Below, one piece after another: positions 16,704 through 25,233 of a DNA stretch of 38,879 nucleotides. A model generated the notes under the pieces. It worked only from the letters and a program-made list of their open reading frames with translations, ran no database searches and was not told the DNA's origin. Numbering within the stretch: the stretch's first letter is position 1; each line of letters starts with the position of its first letter. The stretch comes from Quadrisphaera sp. (GTDB lineage Bacteria > Actinomycetota > Actinomycetes > Actinomycetales > Quadrisphaeraceae), in assembly GCA_029257185.1 (NCBI GenBank), contig JARICT010000128.1:1-38879 (forward strand). The letters run 5' to 3'. Made by a program: the position numbers and the translations under genes.

Positions 16704-17859
16704 CGACGGTGGCACCCAGCAGGTCCGCGGCCTGGGCGAGCACCGCGTCGGACACCGCACGGGTCCCGCCGACGACGACGAGGCGCCGCACCTGTCCGCG
16801 CCGCTCCGACAGCGCGGCCGCCGTGGCCGGCGTCAGCGCGTCGGGGGCGGTCAGCAGCACCGGCACGCCGTAGGTCCCCCCGGACAGGGCGTCGGGGAAG
16901 TCCTCGCCGGTGGTCAGCACCAGCCACTCGTCGTCGTCACCCGCCGTGCGCAGCAGCTCGACGGCGGTCTCGTAGCGGTCCGAGCCGGCGGCGCCCAGCA
17001 CGCGCAGGCCGCTCGCGGGGCCCGTCAGGGCTGCAGCGGCCCGCGCCGCCGGTCCGCCGACGGCGATGAGGGTGCCCTTCCCGCCGGCGGCGTCGGCGCA
17101 CCGGGCCAGCGCCTCGGCGGTCGCCGCGGGGAGCCAGTCCCCGTCGGTGAGGAGCAACGGCCGCTGGGCCCGGGCGGACGCCGCGGCGGAGGCCCCGTCG
17201 GCGAAGTCGGCGCCCGTGGACAGGATGACGTCGCACCGTTCCCGCCCGTCCCCGGTGGCGACCGCGCCGGCCACCGCGACCGCGGTGGCGTAGCGGTCCG
17301 CGCCCCCGACCCGCTCGACCGTCCACCCGCCGGCGCGCACCGCGTCCGCCACGTTCGCGGACAGGGCTGCCTCGCCGCCGAGCAGGCGGACCGTCGCCCC
17401 GGCAGGCAGGTGCTCGCGGAGCTCGGCGGCCACGCGGGGGTCCAGGCCGGTGCGCGGCGTCAGCAGCAGCGGCGCGCCGTAGCGGTCGGCCAGCGCCGTG
17501 GCGGTGAGGGCGTCGGGGTAGCTCTCCGCGCTGGCGATGACCACGGACGGCTGCGCGGGGGCGCCGTAGAGGTTGCGGGACTCGTCGCGGTCACGGGTCA
17601 CCGCGAGCGCCGTGGCGACCCGGTCGGGGCCGGACAGGCGCGCGGCGCGGGGTTCGGGGAGCTCTGACGCGGCGGGCGCGGTGGCCGTCGTGGTCGAGGA
17701 GGTCTGGGCGCCGGGCTGCGTGCTGCCCGGCGCCTCGCCGACGACGGAGGCCACGATGACGGCGACCCCCGCGAGGGTCGTGGCGGCCGGAGCGGCGACG
17801 GACCCCCAGCGAGAAGGACGTCGGTCCGCCGGGGCGAGGGGGCGCTCAGCGGTGTGCAT
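16693..17859 (-). CDS. Cell wall-binding repeat 2 (CWB2) protein
   Basis: 388 residues. After a single N-terminal membrane/signal segment (about 17-37: APAATTLAGVAVIVASVVG) and a Ser/Thr/Ala linker, three CWB2 repeats (Pfam PF04122 type) fill the protein. Each begins with a variant of RLSGPDRVATALAV (also RVGGADRYATAVAV and VLGAAGSDRYETAVEL) and contains a VIASAESYPDALTA-like strand and a VVVGGTRAVSDAV-like end. CWB2 modules bind cell-wall polymers non-covalently in Gram-positive bacteria. ATG 17859 is chosen because AGGAG lies 7 nt upstream. It has no added catalytic domain, so it is probably structural. It is divergent from the gene at 17995. Confidence 0.88.
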   Translation of the reverse strand: MHTAERPLAPADRRPSRWGSVAAPAATTLAGVAVIVASVVGEAPGSTQPGAQTSSTTTATAPAASELPEPRAARLSGPDRVATALAVTRDRDESRNLYGAPAQPSVVIASAESYPDALTATALADRYGAPLLLTPRTGLDPRVAAELREHLPAGATVRLLGGEAALSANVADAVRAGGWTVERVGGADRYATAVAVAGAVATGDGRERCDVILSTGADFADGASAAASARAQRPLLLTDGDWLPAATAEALARCADAAGGKGTLIAVGGPAARAAAALTGPASGLRVLGAAGSDRYETAVELLRTAGDDDEWLVLTTGEDFPDALSGGTYGVPVLLTAPDALTPATAAALSERRGQVRRLVVVGGTRAVSDAVLAQAADLLGATVVRG

Positions 17860-17939
17860 GGGCTTGCTCCTGAGGGCTTCGGGGACGCGGCGCTCGGACA
17901 CGGTGAACGTCCGACGGTAGGTGCTGGACGCACCCTCCG

Positions 17940-17974
17940 GATGCATTCTGTGCATCATCCCTCACGCAGCGTGT
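17940..17974. promoter_or_regulatory. Two operator-like palindromes between CWB2 gene and the 17995 cassette
   Basis: GATGCA-ttctg-TGCATC (17940-17956) is a perfect 6-bp inverted repeat. Six nucleotides later TCACGCAGCGTGT (17962-17974) contains the perfect palindrome CACGC-A-GCGTG. It agrees with the BldD operator pattern TNACNC(A/T)GNGTNA at every fixed position except the last. The box lies 21 nt before the ATG at 17995 and about 105 nt upstream of the divergent CWB2 start, so either gene could be controlled. Confidence 0.5.
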
Positions 17975-17994
17975 TGGTCCGTCAGAGTGATCTC

Positions 17995-18918
17995 ATGGAC
18001 GAGACGCCGTTGACCGAGGGTGCAGCGCCCGGCTCGCCCGCTGGCGGAGGCGCCCAGAGCCGCTCGAGCCGCGTGCGCCGGTGGGTCGCGGGGGGCGTCG
18101 CGGTGGTGGCGGCGGCCGCGGTGGTCGTGGCGGCCGTCGGCCTGCGGCCGGCCGAGCCGCCTCGATCGGCCTCCGCGGGCGAGGGGAGCTCGACCACCCC
18201 CGTCATCACGGCGCCGGGGGCGCGCGGCTCCGCGGGCGCCGCGTTCGCCCTCGACGGTGAGGACGTCAGCGGCGCGTCCCTGCCGGGCGCCGCGTCCCTG
18301 CCGGTCACAGGGCCGGACCGTGGGAAGGGTGGCCGACCGGCGATCCCGCTGTCGCTGCCCTGGAAGGCCGGGACGCCGTGGGCGGGCTCCCCCTCCGCGG
18401 CGGGGAGGACGGCGGCAGGAGGTCCTCCGGGCGGCGCCCCGGCCGGCGGCGCGTCGGGTGGTGCGTCGGGTGGCGCGTCGGGCCCTGCTCCGGCCCCCGC
18501 TGGCTCGGTGGTCCTGGAGCCGGTGACCGTCGGCACCGACGTCCGGCTGGGACGAGCCGTGCAGACCCGGGTGGAGTCCGTCACCGCTGCCCGCACCCGC
18601 GCGCTCGGGCCCGGCGACATCGCCGGGCCCGGAGCGGTGGTGGTCCTGGAGGTGCGCAACACCTCCGACCGGCCCGTGGACCTCGCCGGCCTGTCGGTGA
18701 CGGCCACCGACGCCGACGGCGACCCCGCCATCCCCAGCGCCGGCAAGCCCTCCGACGTCCTCGCCGGCACCCTGCCGGCCGGTGAGGACGCCACCGGCAC
18801 CTACGTCTTCGGCCTGCACCGCGCCGCGCCGCGCACCGATCCGAGCGTCCCCTCGGGGCTGCGGCTCGAGGTCGGGCTGTCCAGCGCCCCCGAGGTCGCC
18901 GTGGTGGTGACCCGATGA
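17995..18918 (+). CDS. Membrane-anchored DUF4352-like protein (paralog 3 of 3)
   Basis: 307 residues. One N-terminal membrane segment (about 27-47: WVAGGVAVVAAAAVVVAAVG) is followed by a long disordered Gly/Ala/Pro-rich stretch with tandem GGAS units (about residues 145-165). The C-terminal domain matches the other two copies: VRLGRAVQTRVESVTA, LGPGDIAGPGAVVVLEVRN, DRPVDLAGLSVTATDADGD, ATGTYVFGL and RLEVGLSSAPEVAVVV. It lies 79 nt upstream of surface protein D, repeating the 7298/7977 arrangement. ATG 17995 is preceded only by a weak GAG-type ribosome site. Function unknown. Confidence 0.72.
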   Translation: MDETPLTEGAAPGSPAGGGAQSRSSRVRRWVAGGVAVVAAAAVVVAAVGLRPAEPPRSASAGEGSSTTPVITAPGARGSAGAAFALDGEDVSGASLPGAASLPVTGPDRGKGGRPAIPLSLPWKAGTPWAGSPSAAGRTAAGGPPGGAPAGGASGGASGGASGPAPAPAGSVVLEPVTVGTDVRLGRAVQTRVESVTAARTRALGPGDIAGPGAVVVLEVRNTSDRPVDLAGLSVTATDADGDPAIPSAGKPSDVLAGTLPAGEDATGTYVFGLHRAAPRTDPSVPSGLRLEVGLSSAPEVAVVVTR

Positions 18919-18997
18919 CGGCACCGGCACCGGCACCCGCCCCGAGACCGAGCCACGTCCGAGACCGCACCCGCGACGACACCGCACCGGAGCCACG

Positions 18998-21457
18998 ATG
19001 ACCACCACGACCCCCTCCCTGCGCCTGCGGGCCCGTCGACGGCTCGCCGGCCTCGCCGCCCCGGCAGCCCTCGTGCTCGCCGCGAGCCTCCCCCTCGCCG
19101 CTCCGGCGACGGCCGCACCCGTCGAGCCCACCGACGCCCGGGCGGCGGCGGCGCCGCGGCTCCCCGCCACCGTCCCCGCCACCGTCTCCGCCGACGCGCT
19201 GCCGACCGTCCAGGTCGACGGGGTGGTGTGGGCGCAGGTCATCGTCGGGAAGCGGGTCTACGTCACCGGCTCGTTCTCCGCCGCCCGCCCCGCCGGCGCG
19301 GCCCGGGGCCAGGAGGAGACCCCGCGCGCCAACCTCCTCGCCTACGACCTCGAGACCGGTGAGCTGGTCTCGTCGTGGGCCCCGCGCCTGAACGCCCAGG
19401 GCCTGGCCATCGCCGCCTCGCCCGACGGCAGCCGCGTCTACGTCGGCGGGGACTTCACCACCGCGAACGGCGCGCGCCGCGAGCGTCTGGTCGCCCTGGA
19501 CGCCGCCACCGGCGCCCTCGTCGACGGCTTCGCGCCGCGCGTCAACGCCCGCGTGCGCGCCGTCACCGCCGTCGGCTCCGCGGTCTACGCCGGCGGCTCC
19601 TTCACGACGTCGGGCGGCCAGGCCCGCACGCGCCTCGCGGCCTTCCGCGCGGCCGACGGCGCGCTCACGCCGTGGGCCCCGGCGGCGGACCGCGAGGTGT
19701 TCGCGATCGTCGCTCCGCCCGGCGCCGGCACCCTCGTGGTCGGCGGGCGGTTCACCCGGCTCGGCGGTGCCTCGTCGTACGGCCTCGGCGCGGTGACCCT
19801 GGCGAGCGGCGTCGCGTCGCCCTTCGCGGCGAACAAGGTCGTGCGCAACGCCGGCAGCAACGCCGCCATCTACGCCCTGAGCACCGACGGCGCCCGCGTG
19901 TACGGGGCGGGCTACGTCTACGGACCCGGGGGCAACCTCGAGAACACCTTCGCCGCGGACGCCCGCACCGGCGCGCTCGCCTGGGTGAACGGCTGCCGCG
20001 GCGACACGTACGACGTCGCGCCCGCCGGCGGCGTGCTCTACACCGTCGGCCACCCGCACCAGTGCTCGGCGGTCGGCGCCTTCCCGGAGACCCGCCCGCG
20101 GCAGTGGCAGCGCGCCCAGGCGATGACCGCGGCGCCCTCGCCCCGCGGGCGCAAGAACACGTCGGGGGCCTTCTCCGGGCGCCCGGCCTCCGAGCTGCTC
20201 CACTGGCTGCCGAGCCTGGACGTCGGGAAGGTCACCGGGCAGTCCCAGGCCGCGTGGGCGATCGACGCCGCCGACGGCTACGTGGTCCTCGGGGGGGAGT
20301 TCCCCCGCGTCAACGGCTCCGCGCAGCAGGGCCTCGTGCGCTTCCGTGCCCGCGACGCGGCCCCCCACGCCTCGGGCCCGATCGGCTACGCGCCGCTCGC
20401 GCCGGCCGCCTCGGTCACCGGCCCGGGCGCCGTCTCGCTGCGGTGGACCAGCGCGTGGGACCGGGACGACGCGGTGCTCACCTACGAGGTGCTGCGCGCC
20501 AGCGGGCGCGGCCCCGCCGAGGTGGTCGCGGTGCAGGACGGCGCCTCGTCGTGGTGGAAGCGCCCGGCCCTGTCCGCCGAGGACGCCGGCGCGCCCGCCG
20601 GCGAGGTGACCTACCGGGTGCGCGTCAGCGACCCGGACGGCAACACCATGACGTCGACCGCCACCACCGTGACCGTCGCCGCAGGGGCTCCCGGGTCACC
20701 CGAGCCGGCGCCGACGCCGACTCCGACGCCTCCCGTGGCCCCGGAGCCCCCCGAGCCTCCGGTGGGTCCTGACCCGCCCCAGCCACCGGCCCCGTCGTCG
20801 GGCGCGAGCGACGCCTTCTCGCGGGAGGCCGCCGCGTCGTGGGGCGCCGCGGACGTCGGCGGTCCCTGGTCGCTGACCGGTCCCGCCTCGGCCTTCGCGG
20901 TGCGCGGCGGCGAGGGCACCATCACCGTCGCCCCCCGCCAGGGCGTGGAGGCCGACCTCGCCGGCGTCTCGGTGCAGGACGTCGACGCGAGCGTCACGCT
21001 CTCGGGGACGGTGGGCAGCTACGCGGCGCTGGTGGTCCGCCGCGTCGACGCCGGCACCGACTACCGGCTCCAGCTGCGCGGGCTCGACGACGGGTCCGTG
21101 GGGCTCTCCCTGAGGAGGCGGTCCGGCGGCGTCGAGACGGTGCTGTCCTCCACCACGCTGGCGCCCGGGACCACGGGGCCGGGCGAGGCGCTGAGGGTGC
21201 GGGTGGTCGCCGTCGGCTCCGGGAGCAGCGGCCCCGTGACGCAGCTGCGCGCCGCGGCGTGGCCGGTGGGCGGGGCGTCGTCCGCGGCGCCGTCGGCGTG
21301 GGCGCTCGCCGCCCAGGACGCCGCGCCGGAGCTCGCGGCGCCCGGCGGGGTCGGCGTGGCCGCCTACCGCTCGGGCCTCGTCGAGGCGGGCGCGACCCTG
21401 GGCGTCGACGACCTCGCCGTGGGTGCCGGCACCCCGGAGGTGCTCACGACGCCCTGA
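18998..21457 (+). CDS. Secreted propeller / Fn3 / C-terminal jellyroll-like protein (modular surface protein D)
   Basis: 819 residues, signal peptide ending PLAAPATAAP. The beta-propeller (about 50-460) is very close to that of protein A: LPTVQVDGVVWAQVIVGKRV, VYVGGDFTTANGARRERLVAL, GDTYDVAPAGGVLYTVGHPH, ELLHWLPSLDVG. A Fn3-like domain follows (about 463-565), then a Pro/Thr linker (PAPTPTPTPPVAPEPPEPP). The C-terminal domain (about 605-818: SDAFSREAAASWGAADVGGP, DYRLQLRGLDDGSVGLSL) is shared with protein C. LamG is absent, unlike A, B and C. GGAG lies 6 nt before the ATG. There is no C-terminal anchor. It is convergent with the following glycosyltransferase, 14 nt apart. Confidence 0.8.
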   Translation: MTTTTPSLRLRARRRLAGLAAPAALVLAASLPLAAPATAAPVEPTDARAAAAPRLPATVPATVSADALPTVQVDGVVWAQVIVGKRVYVTGSFSAARPAGAARGQEETPRANLLAYDLETGELVSSWAPRLNAQGLAIAASPDGSRVYVGGDFTTANGARRERLVALDAATGALVDGFAPRVNARVRAVTAVGSAVYAGGSFTTSGGQARTRLAAFRAADGALTPWAPAADREVFAIVAPPGAGTLVVGGRFTRLGGASSYGLGAVTLASGVASPFAANKVVRNAGSNAAIYALSTDGARVYGAGYVYGPGGNLENTFAADARTGALAWVNGCRGDTYDVAPAGGVLYTVGHPHQCSAVGAFPETRPRQWQRAQAMTAAPSPRGRKNTSGAFSGRPASELLHWLPSLDVGKVTGQSQAAWAIDAADGYVVLGGEFPRVNGSAQQGLVRFRARDAAPHASGPIGYAPLAPAASVTGPGAVSLRWTSAWDRDDAVLTYEVLRASGRGPAEVVAVQDGASSWWKRPALSAEDAGAPAGEVTYRVRVSDPDGNTMTSTATTVTVAAGAPGSPEPAPTPTPTPPVAPEPPEPPVGPDPPQPPAPSSGASDAFSREAAASWGAADVGGPWSLTGPASAFAVRGGEGTITVAPRQGVEADLAGVSVQDVDASVTLSGTVGSYAALVVRRVDAGTDYRLQLRGLDDGSVGLSLRRRSGGVETVLSSTTLAPGTTGPGEALRVRVVAVGSGSSGPVTQLRAAAWPVGGASSAAPSAWALAAQDAAPELAAPGGVGVAAYRSGLVEAGATLGVDDLAVGAGTPEVLTTP

Positions 21458-21471
21458 CCGGGGGGCGAGCG

Positions 21472-22672
21472 TCAGCGCCGGGCCGCCGCGCCGACGGCGG
21501 CCACGAGCGCGCTCGCGTAGGCGCCGGTGGAGAAGCGCTCGCGGGCGCCGCGCTGCGCCCGGCCCGCCCGCTCGAGCGCGCCGGGCCAGTCGGCCAGCAC
21601 CTCGCGCACGGCACCGGCGAGCGCCCGCGGGTCGCCGGGAGCCACGAGCAGCCCGTCGCGGCGGCCCCGCACCACCTCCGCGAGGCCCTGCGCGCGGCTC
21701 GCCACCAGGGGGCGACCCGCGAGCATCGCCTCCACGGCGGTGTTGCCGAACGGCTCCACCCTCGAGGGCACCAGCGCCACGTCGGCGCTCGCGAGCGCCG
21801 ACCACGGCGAGGGAGCCAGGCCCGCGAAGACCACCCGGTCGCCCAGGCCGGCCTCCTCGACCTGGTCGTGGAGCGCGGCTTCGAACCAGGCGTAGTCCTC
21901 GAACGCGTCGCCCACGAGGGTGAGCGTCGCGTCGACGCCGCCGTCGACCAGCTCGGCCAGCGCCGCGACCGCCACGTCGGTGCCCTTGCGGGGAGAGAGC
22001 CGGCCCACCAGCACCAGCGCCGCCGCCCCGTCCAGGGCCGGGCGGGCCGGCGCGGCGGCAGCGGGCCCGGGCACCCCGTTGTGGACCACCGTCGTCGCCG
22101 ACCCGAGGGCACGGCGCAGCCGCACCGGCCGGGGCGGCACGCTGCCCAGCAGCACCGCGCGGCTCGCTCCGCTGTTGGCCACGACCACGCGGGCCAGCGC
22201 CAGCGGCGCCACCAGCGCCGCGCGGACGGCGGCGTGGGCGTCCTCCTCGGCCTCGTGGACGTGGACCACCACCCGGGCACCCGCCAGGCGGGCGGCGAGC
22301 ACCCACAGCGGGGTGATGAGCGTGGAGACGTAGACCACGTCGGGGCGGACCCGACGCAGGGCGGCGAGCATCCTCGGCAGCGTGGTCACCGCCAGCCCCG
22401 CCAGCCGGACGAGACCCCGCGGGGTCATGAAGGCCTTGCGCAGCACGGGGGCGTCGAGGCTGACGACGCGGGCGCCAGCGGCGGCCATGTCGTCCGCGAG
22501 GTCACCGGCCACCTGCCCGTCGGCCATGTCGTCGCCGGCGCGCGGGCCGTGCACGGGCGGCAGCGCCACCGTGACGTCCCACCCCGCGGCCACGAGGGCG
22601 CGCACCGACTCCAGGCACTGGCGGTCCGAGCCGTAGCGCTCGCGGGAGGGGTGCGCGACGAGCACGCGTGGA

Positions 22673-22680
<8 letters not shown>
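21472..22680 (-). CDS. Glycosyltransferase family 4
   Basis: GT-B sugar transferase of 402 residues. The N-terminal half shows VLVAHPSRERYGSDRQCLES and ADVVYVSTLI-type Rossmann strands (here RPDVVYVSTLITPLW). The C-terminal donor-binding domain has LVLVGRLSPRKGTDVAVAAL, TLVGDAF and the EX7E element EPFGNTAVEAML, followed by RDGLLVAPGD. The GTG at 22680 overlaps the end of the upstream GNAT gene by 8 nt, so the two are one operon. The sugar is unknown; an EPS assembly role follows from context. Confidence 0.92.
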
Positions 22681-23265
<585 letters not shown>

Positions 23266-23272
<7 letters not shown>

Positions 23273-23553
23273 GTCGCCCCCACCCCATCGCGATTCGCGC
23301 GCGAATTGCTGGTGGGAGGGGCCTCGCCGTCGCGTTTCGCGCGCGAAACGCTGTGGGGGACGCGGGTCAGCGCCGCGAGGTCGGCCCAGTCGCCCTCGCC
23401 GGCGTCGGGCGGCAGGGCGGCGAACGGGGAGACGTCGAGGCGGTAGCGCACCGCCCGTCCGCGGCGCAGCGCCAGGTGAGCGTGGGCCCCGAGCAGGGAC
23501 GCCGCCACCAGGTCGTCGGGGAGGTCGTCCACGCCGTCAGCCGTTACCACCAC
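23266..23553 (-). CDS. N-terminal fragment of the split GNAT protein
   Basis: 95 residues. The segment LLGAHAHLALRRGRAVRYRLDVSPFAALP and DWADLAALTR matches, from memory of the family, the N-terminal region that precedes the catalytic core in a common actinobacterial GNAT group. After TRV the frame reads through the palindromic element (PHSVSRAKRDG, SNSRANRDG) and stops. In the other frame the family-like sequence resumes as GGGDVLMMTIPG. This is what an insertion of non-triplet length would give. GTG 23553 has AGGG upstream. Probably a degraded first half, unless coupled translation gives two functional chains. Confidence 0.6.
23277..23359. repeat. Paired-palindrome element interrupting the GNAT gene
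   Basis: Two 20-bp palindromes lie 42 bp apart centre to centre: GCGATTCGCGCGCGAATTGC (23290-23309, one mismatched pair) and GCGTTTCGCGCGCGAAACGC (23332-23351, perfect). Short inverted ends CCCCCAC (23277-23283) and GTGGGGG (23353-23359) flank the pair. The element sits exactly where the GNAT reading frame shifts. It resembles REP/BIME or MITE-like dispersed palindromes; no transposase is nearby. Confidence 0.75.
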
Positions 23554-23584
23554 GTCGTGACCCTAGGGGCGGACGGCGCGGAGC

Positions 23585-25108
23585 TCAGGGGATGAGGTGA
23601 GGAGACCGCGCAGGCCGCTGGCGGGCGTCGGCCATCACCAGGAGGCCGCCACCGGCGCGCTTGGCCCGGTAGAGGGCGTCGTCGGCGCGGCGGAGCACCG
23701 AGGGGGCGTCGTCGTCGTGCTCGACGAGGGCCACGCCGGCGCTGGCCCGCAGGTCCACCTCGCCGGCGCCGACGTGCGCCGGCCCCACGAGGGAGGACAG
23801 CACCCGTTCGCCGAGAGCCAGGGCCTCGTCCACCTCCTCCACGTAGCGGGCGAGCACGACCAGCTCGTCACCGGACAGCCGCGCCGCACCCTCACCGGGG
23901 CGCAGGCACCCCTCGATGCGCCGCGCCGCGAGCACGAGCACCTCGTCGCCCGCGGCGTGGCCCAGCCGGTCGTTGACGGCCTTGAAGCCGTCCAGGTCGA
24001 GCAGCACGAGGGCCCCGGACGGCGCACCGTGACCGGGGAACGCCTCGTCATGGGCGGTGAGCAGCTCGAGGTCGCGGTGCACCGAGCGGCGGTTGGGCAG
24101 CCCCGTCAGCGGGTCGTGGGTGGCTTCGTGCTCGAGGCGGGCGGTGGTGGTGCGGACCTCGTCGACGTCGTCGGCCTGGACCACCAGCTGGGCGGGCACG
24201 CCGAGCGACGCCGGGACGAAGCCGACCACCAGCCGCACCCAGCGGGGGGAGCCGGTGCAGGTGAGCCGGGTCTCCATCGCCTGGCCCGGCGAGCCCGCGC
24301 GCGCGTCGCCGCGCAGGACCGACGCCACGACGCGCTGCAGCGCCTCGGCGTCCTCGCGGTGCACGAGGTCGAGCAGGCGCCGACCCACCAGGCGCTCGCC
24401 GTCGCACCCGCAGAGCCTGGCCATCGCCGCGTTCACCCGGAGGAATCGGCCGGTGACGCCGGTGATGCCGGCCGGCGTGGGGGAGTGGTCGAAGACGACC
24501 GACAGGGTGGCTCGGGCGTGCTCGGCCATCGCCTCCTGGCTCAGGAGCAGGCGGCGCAGCCACAGGCCCAGCCCGGTGGCCCCGGCGATGACGACGACCA
24601 GGGCCACCCGCCCCTCGTCGCTGGTGAACACCCCCGCGGGGTGCGCGAGGGCGGCGGCGGTGAGCGGGGCGACGACCAGGACCGCCCCGCGCACGCCCCA
24701 GGCCAGCGGGGCCTGCCCGAGCAGGACGAGCCCGAGGACCGCCACGGGGCCGTACCCGCTGTTCCCCAGGGAGGTGGACGACACCGCGACGAACGCCAGC
24801 AGGTCCACCGCGGCCAGCACCGGTTCGACGGCGCGGCCGACCAGGCCGGTGCGCGGCGAGAGCCGCGACCCCACGCGGAGGTAGGAGCCGACGACCGCGC
24901 AGGTCGACGAGCCCAGCAGCCACCCGAGCACCCAGGGGCCGAGCGGGCCGGCGACGTCGCTGAGCGCCGCCTCCATGGCGATGAGGATGCCGGTGCCGAG
25001 CCGCAGGGTGGAGATGACGATGATGCGCTGCTGGCGGCTGCTCAGGCGCCGCCCGGGCAGGGCGGGCGGCAGCGGTCCGATCTCACGGTCCTGTCTCGGG
25101 ATGCCCAC
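23585..25108 (-). CDS. Membrane PAS-GGDEF diguanylate cyclase
   Basis: Predicted to make the second messenger c-di-GMP from GTP at the membrane. 507 residues. About 25-195 hold several membrane helices (LGTGILIAMEAAL, AVLGLVLLGQAPLAWGV, VALVVVIAGATGLGLWL). A PAS domain follows (about 205-320: VFDHSPTPAGITGVTGRFL), then GGDEF (about 330-495: HDPLTGLPNRRSVHRDLELL, LDLDGFKAVNDRLGHAAGDEV). The signature is SGDEL (RLSGDELVVLA) instead of GGDEF, and the inhibitory site is RPGE where RxxD is usual. SGDEF-type variants can be active, so activity is likely but not certain. GTG 25108 is the first start in the frame. Its promoter overlaps a BldD-like box. Confidence 0.9.
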   Translation of the reverse strand: MGIPRQDREIGPLPPALPGRRLSSRQQRIIVISTLRLGTGILIAMEAALSDVAGPLGPWVLGWLLGSSTCAVVGSYLRVGSRLSPRTGLVGRAVEPVLAAVDLLAFVAVSSTSLGNSGYGPVAVLGLVLLGQAPLAWGVRGAVLVVAPLTAAALAHPAGVFTSDEGRVALVVVIAGATGLGLWLRRLLLSQEAMAEHARATLSVVFDHSPTPAGITGVTGRFLRVNAAMARLCGCDGERLVGRRLLDLVHREDAEALQRVVASVLRGDARAGSPGQAMETRLTCTGSPRWVRLVVGFVPASLGVPAQLVVQADDVDEVRTTTARLEHEATHDPLTGLPNRRSVHRDLELLTAHDEAFPGHGAPSGALVLLDLDGFKAVNDRLGHAAGDEVLVLAARRIEGCLRPGEGAARLSGDELVVLARYVEEVDEALALGERVLSSLVGPAHVGAGEVDLRASAGVALVEHDDDAPSVLRRADDALYRAKRAGGGLLVMADARQRPARSPHLIP

Positions 25109-25167
25109 CCTGTCGCCTGCCGTCCGCTCGTCGATGCGTCGTCGTCACCGCCGCCGCGGGTCCATCG

Positions 25168-25196
25168 ACGGTAGTGGCTTAGTCACCCGGTGTCAC
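25168..25196 (-). promoter_or_regulatory. Diguanylate cyclase promoter with BldD-like operator over the -35
   Basis: Read on the minus strand, -35 GTGACA (25196-25191) and -10 TACCGT (25173-25168) are separated by exactly 17 bp. The inverted repeat TCACCCGGTGTCA (25183-25195) covers the -35. It fits TNACNCNGNGTNA at every fixed position; the known BldD consensus prefers A or T at the centre, where this site has G. Start codon is about 60 nt downstream. The remaining 125-nt gap holds nothing else obvious. Confidence 0.55.
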
Positions 25197-25233
25197 ACGT
25201 TATGGGGGGTTTCGGCGGGCTGTGACAGAACCT

